Assembly (NCBI GenBank): GCA_051657245.1
Contig: JBOFKI010000029.1
Location: forward strand, 1 to 15,479
From: JBOFFI01 sp051657245
GTDB lineage: Bacteria > Pseudomonadota > Alphaproteobacteria > Holosporales > JBOFFI01
Length of the DNA stretch: 15,479 bases
Direction: 5' to 3'
In this document: in pieces, positions 1 through 5,600 of the stretch
Numbering within the stretch: position 1 is the stretch's first letter
Layout of the letters: every line of letters starts with the position of its first letter
Position numbers and translations under genes: made by a program
The notes under the pieces: generated by a model
What the model was told of the DNA's origin: nothing
Database searches by the model: none
The model's input: the letters and a program-made list of their open reading frames with translations, nothing else

Positions 1-827
1 AGAGGGCTTAAGCCTTGTTGAGACGGGTAAGCTTTTTGGAGTTCACAAGCAAACCCTCTACCATGGGCCCCGAGCGTTTGGAAGAAAAAAAGCGTGAGCG
101 GAAGGCTTTCAAGTTGGATATGGTTTCTTTAGCTGAAAGCGCGGCAAACCATCCAGAAATCTACCAGCATGAGCGCGCTTCCCGCTTCAACGTTAGCCCC
201 CGTTGCATCGGCTAGGGTCTCAAGCGTTTGGGGATAACGGTAAAAAAAAAGCCTCAAGCATCCCAAAGCGGATCCCGTCAAACGGTCTATATTTTGCCAA
301 AAACTTGAGCAAAAAATTGCATCTCCAGAACGTGCCTTGGAAAAAGCTATCCCCCCTTTTGTCATCCCCGCGCAGGCGGGGATCCCCACAAACATGACGC
401 TTCAGTAGCAGTGCAGGTGATAGGATTATCTAGATTCCCGCTTCCGCGGGAATGACAAAGAGGCACGTGGATGACAAAAGGGGGCGCGAAGGGCCGAAAA
501 TGTTATCGGCACCCTTTTGAGCGGCGTGTTGCTGACGGTCAGCCTCTTTCAAGACAATATCAACACAGACACTTTCACTGCCTGGGTGGCACAAAACCTC
601 CTTCCAAAATTGCCTCAAAACAGCGTAGTCGTGATGGACAATGCTGCGTTTCATAAAGGAACTTCCATGAAACAGCAACTTTTCGAGGCAGACCATACCT
701 TGCTTTACTGAACCTCCCTATTCGCCTGACCTCAACGCAATCGAGAAAAAGTGGGCGAGAGGCAAAATCCATCCGGCGAAAGCTTCAAGGTGATATCAAA
801 AAACTGTTTAATGACACATGTTTATAA
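1..827 (+). pseudogene. IS630-family transposase remnant (frameshifted and interrupted)
   Basis: This is a decayed DDE transposase of the IS630/Tc1-mariner superfamily. The part at about 63-290 reads as its N-terminal helix-turn-helix region (HPEIYQHERASRFNVSPRCIG, a TAG stop at 213, then GLKRLGITVKKK). After an interruption, 496-710 gives the second half of the catalytic core, including VVVMDNAAFHK with the second catalytic Asp. A frameshift near 711 leads into PPYSPDLNAIEKKW with the catalytic Glu, and another near 770 leads into IRRKLQGDIKKLFNDTCL and a TAA at 825. The stretch that should carry the first catalytic Asp (usually in a DESGF-like motif) is absent and is replaced by the repeat at 352-484. 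With one internal stop, at least two frameshifts and a deletion, it cannot make active transposase. The N-terminus probably starts outside the window. Confidence 0.88.
352..484. mobile_element. 133-bp MITE-like palindromic element inside the IS630 remnant
   Basis: The element is bounded by a perfect 16-bp inverted repeat: CCCCCTTTTGTCATCC at 352-367 and its reverse complement at 469-484. Inside are two compact hairpins. ATCCCCGC-GCAG-GCGGGGAT lies at 364-383 and ATTCCCGC-TTCC-GCGGGAAT at about 434-453. It has no coding capacity, and no clear target duplication is visible. It sits exactly where the central part of the transposase is missing. The GTCATYCCCGC ends are shared with the repeats near 2840-2978 and 3892-3998. 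Calling it mobile is inferred from the terminal repeats and its position inside another element. Confidence 0.6.
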
Positions 828-1084
828 TAATTTTATGTTGCTTTGGTCTTAGAGGGTTTGCGGGATATTTTTGAGAGAAATTTCGGATTTTTTATGGTTT
901 TTTCTTGAATAAGCCTCAGATAAAAAAGAAAATCTGAGCTGAGGTGCAGGGTGTTGCAGATGGGTCTGTTATGACAGGAATTACCCTTGATATTTGGGTT
1001 GCGAAGCTCACTTGGATTGTTAAATTGGGGGCATAAGACAGCAAAAAAATATCATTTCTGCTTCTCCGGTGGGAATGCGGGCCA
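828..1084. other. Intergenic stretch with a small inverted repeat and a coding-like scrap
   Basis: No gene is recognised here. A 7-bp inverted repeat, CTCAGAT (915-921) and ATCTGAG (932-938), has an A-rich loop and no T-run, so it is not a convincing terminator. The plus-strand frame at 941-1036 is open for about 31 codons to a TAA. It reads like protein (VADGSVMTGITLDIWVAKL) but has no start and is preceded by a stop, so at most it is the tail of a lost gene. No terminator is evident downstream of the Fis-like gene that ends at 1085. Confidence 0.4.
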
Positions 1085-1366
1085 TCAACCGTTTTTATGC
1101 AAATTTTGCATTTTTTTACGTAGGGTGTTTCGATGAATTCCCAAAATTTCTGAGGCTTTTACCTGATTTCCCTGGACTAATTTCAACGTTTCTAACAAAA
1201 GGGGTTTTTCAATTTCTCTCAAAATTCGCTCATAAAGACCATTTGCCGGGAGAAGCTCTCCATGGTCTTTAAAATAGGTTGCAAGATAATTTTCTACCAT
1301 TTGGGCTAAACCAAAGGAGAGGAGGGGGGCATGAGCCTTTTGTTTAAGCAATTTTTGGGGTGGCAT
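1085..1366 (-). CDS. fis: Fis-family DNA-binding protein (NtrC C-terminal-domain type)
   Basis: This is a 93-residue protein consisting only of a Fis/NtrC-type dimerisation and helix-turn-helix domain. The C-terminal half reads LYERILREIEKPLLLETLKL followed by GNQVKASEILGIHRNTLRKK, the Fis/NtrC HTH signature. The stretch before it (YFKDHGELLPANGLYERIL) resembles the linker and tail of alphaproteobacterial NtrC more than enteric Fis. There is no receiver or AAA+ domain. I chose the ATG at 1366, with GGAAAGAG upstream, over the ATG at 1390, which has no Shine-Dalgarno. The reading frame overlaps the end of dusB by 23 nt, so translation is probably coupled. Gammaproteobacterial fis is likewise cotranscribed after dusB, and in many Alphaproteobacteria the dusB homologue (nifR3) precedes ntrBC. 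Its likely role is a nucleoid-associated or regulatory DNA-binding protein. The family call is firm; whether it acts like Fis is inferred. Confidence 0.85.
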   Translation of the reverse strand: MPPQKLLKQKAHAPLLSFGLAQMVENYLATYFKDHGELLPANGLYERILREIEKPLLLETLKLVQGNQVKASEILGIHRNTLRKKMQNLHKNG

Positions 1367-2393
1367 GGTCTCTTTCCGGTAATAATTCATAAAAATTTTT
1401 CACGTGTTGGCGCACGTCTTCTGGTTGGGAGAGCTGGTTGAGATGCGCTCTAAATTCACTGGAATTGTAAAAGGATTTGCTATACCAACCTAGGTGTTTT
1501 CTGGCAATTCTGATCCCGGCTTCTTCACCATAGTGAACAAGAATCGCCTCAAAATGCTCCAAAGCTGTTTCTTCCTGTTCTTTGAGGGAAGGGGAGGGGA
1601 GGTGGTTCCCTGTTGCCAAAAAATGGCTTACCTGTTTTAAAAACCAAGGCCGCCCATAAACACCGCGCCCAATCATAACACCATCAGCGCGTGAAACGTC
1701 TAAAAGCTCTTTAGCTTTTTCGCAAGTTGTGACATCTCCATTTCCCACAACTGGGATAGAAACCGCCTCTTTAACTTTTTGGATAAAAGGCCAATCCGCT
1801 TGTCCTTCATACAGCTGGCAGCGAGTTCGTCCGTGAACGGTGATCATCTGAATACCACAGGTTTCAGCAATTTTTGCCAGTTGGGGAGCGTTTTGAGAGC
1901 GGTCGTCCCATCCTTTGCGCATTTTCAAAGTAACAGGAACTGAAACCGCTTTGACGGTTGCCTCTAAGATTTTAGCCGCATGGGCTTCATCCCGCATCAG
2001 GGCAGAACCAGCATGGCCGTTTACAACCTTTTTCACAGGACATCCCATGTTGATGTCAATCATCACCGCGCCTAAATCAACATTGAGACGAGCGGCTTCC
2101 GCCATCACCTGAGGATCGCATCCGGCAAGCTGAACCGCCATGGGATATTCTTCTGGGGTGTGTTTGACCATCCGCATGGATTGGCGCGTGTGACGAACCA
2201 TCGCCTCGCTTGCAATCATCTCGGAGATAACCAGTGATGCGCCATAGCGCTTAACGAGGCGTCTAAAAGGCATATCAGTTACACCAGACAAGGGGGCAAG
2301 GATCACATTATCCCGGAGGGTCACAGGCCCAATTTGTAGGGGGTGGGCTAAAGAAGAAGGCTGCGTCATTGCGGTTTTTTTAGACCCATTCAT
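1344..2393 (-). CDS. dusB: tRNA-dihydrouridine synthase DusB (NifR3 family)
   Basis: An FMN-dependent enzyme that reduces uridine to dihydrouridine in the tRNA D-loop with NADPH, acting in the cytoplasm. The 349-residue TIM-barrel protein shows all the family landmarks: APLSGVTDMPFR at 33-44, the catalytic cysteine in INMGCPVKK (Cys118), the FMN-contacting LKMRKGW (156-162), VHGRTR (186-191), GNGDV (217-221) and the phosphate-binding IGRG (241-244). A C-terminal helical tRNA-binding domain follows. The length is slightly over the usual 320-340 because of a short N-terminal extension. An alternative ATG at 2369 would remove eight residues, and neither start has a strong Shine-Dalgarno, only CTGGA before 2393. 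A well-formed promoter lies just upstream, and the Fis-like gene follows with an overlap, so the two form a dusB-fis operon. Confidence 0.95.
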   Translation of the reverse strand: MNGSKKTAMTQPSSLAHPLQIGPVTLRDNVILAPLSGVTDMPFRRLVKRYGASLVISEMIASEAMVRHTRQSMRMVKHTPEEYPMAVQLAGCDPQVMAEAARLNVDLGAVMIDINMGCPVKKVVNGHAGSALMRDEAHAAKILEATVKAVSVPVTLKMRKGWDDRSQNAPQLAKIAETCGIQMITVHGRTRCQLYEGQADWPFIQKVKEAVSIPVVGNGDVTTCEKAKELLDVSRADGVMIGRGVYGRPWFLKQVSHFLATGNHLPSPSLKEQEETALEHFEAILVHYGEEAGIRIARKHLGWYSKSFYNSSEFRAHLNQLSQPEDVRQHVKNFYELLPERDHATPKIA

Positions 2394-2425
2394 TCCAGTT
2401 TACAAATCTACGGCTTAAAGAGCGG

Positions 2426-2455
2426 ATCATAGCAGACTGCTGATCTTTTGTGCAA
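2426..2455 (-). promoter_or_regulatory. Sigma70-type promoter of dusB-fis
   Basis: On the minus strand, TTGCAC (2455-2450) and TATGAT (2431-2426) are separated by 18 bp. This predicts a transcript start near 2419 and a leader of about 26 nt to the dusB ATG at 2393. It is the best promoter match in the window. The call rests on hexamers and spacing only. Confidence 0.6.
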
Positions 2456-2839
2456 TACCTGTGTTAGCTGTTTTTTTAATTTAAAAAAGTCTATTTGTCA
2501 TCACCGATTTTCTTATTGTCTTTCGGATGGTTATTGTACTCATTCTACTGAAGCCGCGTCTTGGAGTTTTATGATATGCGTCAATGAACTGCATCATAAA
2601 CTCATTTCGCGCTTCATGGACGTGAAAAGAATTTCTTCCGCCTTGATTATGTCATTTCGTCAATTAAAACGACAAAATTAAGAACGCATTCCTTGAAATT
2701 TGGTTAAATATTTAACGTCCATATGTGTAAAGCCAGGGCTTGTGCCGCTTCGAAACGTTGGGATGTAGCGCCGCCAGCCACCCAAGGGCGCTTACGCTAC
2801 ACCCAGCGCTTCACCGCTGCCATTCTCACGTCTTTTTTT
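2456..2839. other. Non-coding stretch upstream of dusB, with a hairpin-forming segment
   Basis: No recognisable gene is present. A plus-strand frame at 2448-2681 stays open for 77 codons but has only a TTG start, no ribosome binding site and no family resemblance, so I do not call it. At 2764-2801 overlapping inverted repeats are visible. TGTAGCG pairs with CGCTACA across 24 nt, and the inner AGCGCC (2767-2772) could instead pair with GGCGCT (2787-2792), giving alternative hairpins. This may be part of a dispersed repeat. Confidence 0.35.
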
Positions 2840-2978
2840 GTCATCCCCGCGGCGGCGGGAATCCAGAAAAACCCCCCTCAAAAGCTTAAAAAATGCCCCA
2901 GAACTTAAAAGCTGCAGCTTAGAAAAAGCAGGCATGCAGAGACGTTGAAGCCTGGATCCCCGCCGCCGCGGGAATGAC
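2840..2978. repeat. Paired palindromic repeat, copy 2 (GTCATTCCCGCG family)
   Basis: Two 27-bp arms face each other. The left arm at 2840-2866 begins GTCATCCCCGCGGCGGCGGG. The right arm at 2952-2978 ends GCCGCGGGAATGAC. The reverse complement of the right arm matches the left with two mismatches. Each arm is itself nearly palindromic, so each can fold alone or the arms can pair with each other. The 85-bp interior is non-coding. It is related to the repeats at 361-456 and 3892-3998. Confidence 0.7.
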
Positions 2979-3023
2979 AACCCGATTCCTAGGTATACAC
3001 CGTAATAAAAAATTGTCCAATGG

Positions 3024-3731
3024 TTACTTCAAACTTAACGCAAAGGCGAAATCAGCTTCGAGCTGTTTTTCCTTATACTGCTCTTCCAATATTTTTGCTG
3101 AATGGATAAAAAAATTGTTATAAAGTGCTGAATTGGTGCTGCCAGCTTGCACAGCGCTGTTGAGAATCAACCCCGTTGGATACCCTTGCAATTCAGCAAA
3201 ATAAAGTGAAATGGGGAGCAATTGCTGAGTTGCAGCTTTTAAGGCTGGGGATGTGCTTTTCTCAATATAGTCAACCCTCGCCGTCATCAGAGCATGGTAG
3301 GTTTTGTGAGCGCTTTTCCCAAGCTCTGGCTTTGCAAATTCTGGATTTGCATCTACATCAGCTGCATACTTTAGAAAAGATACTTTTGCAGCATTCCAAT
3401 CCAACAAGAGAGCCTCTGGGTTTGTTTCACGGAATAAAGCAACCAGTTTTTGGGTTGCTCCGGGGATTTGCGCATCATATTTATGGGGGTTGTTATCCCG
3501 TACAATAGATGTCGCAAGTTTTGTTAAGTCTTCTAACCTTCCTTCAAGGGTGGTTGGGGCAGCAACGTTTGAGCTAGCTCTTGGAACTGCCCTGGTGGGG
3601 GTTGCTGTTGGTTGTTTCTTTTCCTTGCCTTGACCAGGGTGCCTGGCAATAGGCCCACCCCTCATGGCCACACTTATAGAAGCTGTGGAAGTTAAGACTA
3701 TTAACATTAAGGAAAGACTTATTTTTTTCAT
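3024..3731 (-). CDS. Secreted hypothetical protein with Pro/Thr-rich linker
   Basis: I do not recognise the family. The 235-residue product starts with a clear Sec signal peptide: MKKISLSLMLIVL, then a small-residue stretch ending SISVA near residue 22. No lipobox cysteine is present, and the protein contains no cysteine at all. Residues 28-60 form a basic, Pro/Thr/Ala-rich low-complexity linker. The rest (about 62-235) looks predominantly helical, with many charged residues and no membrane segment. The start is well supported by AAGGTG six bases upstream of the ATG. It is likely periplasmic or exported. It stands alone between repeat elements and has no operon partner. In a host-associated bacterium such a protein could be a secreted effector or an envelope protein, but the sequence does not decide. 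Confidence 0.75.
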   Translation of the reverse strand: MKKISLSLMLIVLTSTASISVAMRGGPIARHPGQGKEKKQPTATPTRAVPRASSNVAAPTTLEGRLEDLTKLATSIVRDNNPHKYDAQIPGATQKLVALFRETNPEALLLDWNAAKVSFLKYAADVDANPEFAKPELGKSAHKTYHALMTARVDYIEKSTSPALKAATQQLLPISLYFAELQGYPTGLILNSAVQAGSTNSALYNNFFIHSAKILEEQYKEKQLEADFAFALSLK

Positions 3732-3813
3732 AATGACACCTTTTACTCACAAAAAAACGTCTTTATGTTATATTTTTTTGACAAAAAAGAAAATAGTTTT
3801 TATCCGATGAGGC

Positions 3814-3844
3814 AAAAAAAGAGCCAGGTCGCCTGACCTAGCCC
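3814..3844 (-). terminator. Strong Rho-independent terminator, minus strand
   Basis: Read on the minus strand, GGGCTAGGTC (3844-3835), loop AGGC and GACCTGGCTC (3830-3821) form a ten-pair stem with two G-U wobbles. Seven T follow immediately (3820-3814). In the plus direction no T-run follows, so it works toward the left. It lies 83 nt upstream of the secreted-protein gene and has no recognised minus-strand gene in front of it. Confidence 0.8.
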
Positions 3845-3891
3845 AGTTATAAAATTTTAGGGCTGTTTGTTGAGCTTATTCTCACAGGGTT

Positions 3892-3998
3892 GTCATTCAC
3901 GCGAAATCAGGAATCTAAGTAATTTCAACAAGTTGCTGTTTCTTCTGAAGCGTCATGTAGATAGATTTTTCTTGGATTCCATCCTGCGCGGGAATGAC
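3892..3998. repeat. Paired palindromic repeat, copy 3 (GTCATTCCCGCG family)
   Basis: The left arm at 3892-3919 starts GTCATTCACGCG and ends GGAATCTAAG. The right arm at 3971-3998 starts CTTGGATTCC and ends GCGCGGGAATGAC. They are imperfect inverted copies of 28 bp with a 51-bp AT-rich interior. The left arm is more degenerate than in copies 1 and 2, which suggests an older insertion. It lies upstream of fdxA. Confidence 0.65.
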
Positions 3999-4109
3999 AA
4001 AAAGGGTGGCGGAAATGACAAGAGCCCTACAATACCTTTCAAAAATCCAGAGCGACGGCTTTAAAAATATGTTATTGTCTCGAATCAGACGAAATCTTGA
4101 GGTGTTAGC

Positions 4110-4463
4110 ATGACCTACGTTGTGACAGATGCTTGTATAAACTGTAAGTACATGGATTGTGTGACAGTTTGCCCGGTAGACTGCTTCCGAGAAGGGGAGA
4201 ACATGCTGGTCATTGACCCAGATATTTGCATTGATTGTGGGGTTTGTGTTCCGGAATGTCCGCCTGCTGCCATTTTCCCTGATACAGAGCCAGACATGGA
4301 GCGCTGGGTTGTGTTTAATCGCACGTACGCCAATCTCTGGCCTGTGATCACAGCCAAGGGTATCCCGCCAAAAGACGCAGAGGCTTGGAAAGAGGTAGAG
4401 GGTAAAATGTCTTACTTTAACCCAGCCCCGGGAGGCAAGCCGCCTCAAAATGACTCTAATTGA
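4110..4463 (+). CDS. fdxA: 7Fe ferredoxin FdxA ([3Fe-4S][4Fe-4S])
   Basis: A small cytoplasmic electron carrier of 117 residues. The first motif places Cys9, Cys17 and Cys21-Pro. The second is CIDCGVCVPECP with Cys40, 43, 46 and 50. This is the Azotobacter ferredoxin I pattern shifted by one residue, so Cys9, Cys17 and Cys50 should hold the 3Fe cluster and Cys21, 40, 43 and 46 the 4Fe cluster. The C-terminal extension (ERWVVFNRTYANLWPVI, then PPKDAEAWKEVEGK) is typical of alphaproteobacterial FdxA. AGGTG precedes the ATG at 4110. The next intact plus-strand genes include a large ferredoxin/NAD(P)H-type flavoprotein, so this ferredoxin is a plausible partner, although the 460-bp gap means it is probably transcribed separately. 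Confidence 0.95.
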   Translation: MTYVVTDACINCKYMDCVTVCPVDCFREGENMLVIDPDICIDCGVCVPECPPAAIFPDTEPDMERWVVFNRTYANLWPVITAKGIPPKDAEAWKEVEGKMSYFNPAPGGKPPQNDSN

Positions 4464-4477
4464 CTCACAACACTATC

Positions 4478-4509
4478 CTCTAGCGTCTTTCGGGTAAAAA
4501 ACACTAGAG
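4478..4509 (+). other. Hairpin after fdxA (weak terminator candidate)
   Basis: CTCTAGCGT (4478-4486) can pair with ACACTAGAG (4501-4509) through eight base pairs and one C-A mismatch around a 14-nt loop. No T-run follows, so Rho-independent termination is doubtful. A role in mRNA end protection is possible. Confidence 0.3.
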
Positions 4510-4519
4510 AGTAAAGAGT

Positions 4520-4759
4520 TTAAGAATTATTATAAATGAATTTAGTAGACTTGCTAATATCAACCGAGCGAGTAGTTATTAGCCAATGTGTAGACGGCGA
4601 ACCCTCTGAAATCGATGCAGCCTCCGCACCTTGGTTTTCATCAAATCTATTGAGTTTCGTAGTTATTTTCTTTGCAACAATTCTATGAGGGTTAAGACCG
4701 TGGGTATTTCCAGGTGTACCAAATCTTCCTGCCTTTCCTTCTGAAAGAATAATGAAATT
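4520..4759 (-). pseudogene. Antisense coding remnant, C-terminal gene fragment of unknown family
   Basis: The minus-strand frame from 4759 down to the TAA at 4522-4520 is open for 79 codons and reads like real protein: ILSEGKAGRFGTPGNTHGLN, then PHRIVAKKITTKLNRF, and at the end THWLITTRSVDISKSTKF. It has no ATG, GTG or TTG start, and a TAA in frame lies immediately upstream at 4762-4760, so it is not an intact gene. The balanced composition stands out against the AT-rich, stop-dense DNA just upstream at 4760-4925. The most likely explanation is the surviving tail of a gene whose front was deleted or has decayed. I do not recognise the family. Confidence 0.45.
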
Positions 4760-4845
4760 TTAGTAAAAAAAAATTTTTATCGGCTTGTTAATTTTAAAAA
4801 TAGACAAAAAATTGTCCAAAAATGCTCTTCTGATTTTTTAAAAAC

Positions 4846-4854
4846 TGGTATAGT
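4846..4854 (+). promoter_or_regulatory. Extended -10 promoter candidate for the methyltransferase/oxidoreductase operon
   Basis: TGGTATAGT matches the extended -10 form TGnTATAAT in eight of nine defined-or-free positions. The -35 region (TCTTCT) is poor, as is usual for extended -10 promoters. The predicted transcript start is near 4861, giving a leader of about 65 nt to the ATG at 4926. A short inverted repeat, GACAA-AAAA-TTGTC (4803-4816), lies about 30 bp upstream. Confidence 0.4.
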
Positions 4855-4925
4855 TGCCCAAAAATTGTGTTATCCTGTCGATCGAGTAAAAATTTATTCA
4901 GCTACAAGCACTTAAAAGAACAACG

Positions 4926-5588
4926 ATGATTAGGCTTTTGCAGGCTAACCGCTGGCTAGATATGGAGATAGATGTTTTCCAGCATCTGCAATGCGGGTTT
5001 GCTTCAACCTTGGTAGACCTGGGAACAGGAGACGGTAAATTTCCTTATCTCATGGCGAAGGAAAACCCTTCCCTGTTGTGCTTGGGGGTGGATGCTCAAA
5101 CCTCTGCGTTGGCACATTTTTCTTGGAAAGCAGCTCGCAAGCCCGCGCGGGGAGGCCTCACAACCCAAAACCTGTTTTACCTCCAAGCTGCCCTTCCAGA
5201 ACTTCCCAAAGGGATAGAAAAAGTGGCTGATATCCTCACCATTCGCCTCCCTTGGGCAGGACTTTTGCGGGAAGCCATCACCCCTTCTTCTGCATTTCTT
5301 GAGATGGTGTTAAGGCTTGCTAAACCTGGCGCTTGGTTTATATTACAGCTGAACATGAGCATCTTTGAGGACGAGGCTTACTTAAAAAAACTTCAGCTTC
5401 CCTGCCTCAACATGGACTATCTGGAAAAAATCCTTAAACCTTGCTATGAAAAGGCAGGATTTGCCTTTTGGGAGGACTCTCCTCCGCTTGCCTTGGAACC
5501 CTTTTTAAAGCCAACATCCTGGCAACAGCGCCTTCACTTGGGGAGCCAAAGGCGTCAGACAGAAACATTGATATGGCGCATTTTGTAA
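4926..5588 (+). CDS. 16S rRNA (adenine-1408-N1) methyltransferase homologue, NpmA/KamB family
   Basis: A 220-residue SAM-dependent Rossmann methyltransferase. It aligns by eye along its whole length with NpmA (219 residues) and KamB, which methylate N1 of A1408 in the decoding site of 16S rRNA and give aminoglycoside resistance. Family marks are VDLGTGDGKFPYLMAKENPS (30-49) for SAM binding, LGVDAQ (53-58), AARKPARGGL (69-78; KamB has AAKPAKGGL), RLPWAGLLREAI (107-118) and SWQQRLHLGSQRR (198-210). Trp110 and Trp199 match the two tryptophans of NpmA that clamp the flipped A1408, and the basic run near 207-210 matches the rRNA-contacting Arg/Lys segment. The start at 4926 gives the same distance to the SAM motif as in NpmA; the ribosome binding site is weak. 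The next gene begins 12 nt downstream, so they form an operon. Family assignment is strong. Site specificity and resistance are inferred. Confidence 0.85.
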   Translation: MIRLLQANRWLDMEIDVFQHLQCGFASTLVDLGTGDGKFPYLMAKENPSLLCLGVDAQTSALAHFSWKAARKPARGGLTTQNLFYLQAALPELPKGIEKVADILTIRLPWAGLLREAITPSSAFLEMVLRLAKPGAWFILQLNMSIFEDEAYLKKLQLPCLNMDYLEKILKPCYEKAGFAFWEDSPPLALEPFLKPTSWQQRLHLGSQRRQTETLIWRIL

Positions 5589-5600
5589 AGATTTTTTAAT

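Noticed and set aside
941..1036. Short protein-like plus-strand frame between the IS630 remnant and the Fis-like gene
   Set aside because: About 31 codons, no start codon of its own and no family; kept only as a note in the intergenic entry.
2448..2681. 77-codon plus-strand frame upstream of dusB
   Set aside because: It has only a TTG start and no ribosome binding site, overlaps the minus-strand dusB promoter, and shows no recognisable family.
2792..2980. Minus-strand frame of 62 codons with FPRRRGS and SRRRGDD motifs
   Set aside because: These residues are simply the translation of the palindromic repeat arms, a frequent false gene call.
3915..4448. Minus-strand open frame of 177 codons opposite fdxA
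   Set aside because: It is the antisense shadow of the clear ferredoxin gene plus repeat sequence; its translation has no protein-like pattern.
4500..4760. Possible two-piece tmRNA or other structured RNA in the gap after fdxA
   Set aside because: No T-arm (GTTCGA-type), CCA end or tag frame was found; the GC-richer part is better explained as an antisense coding remnant.
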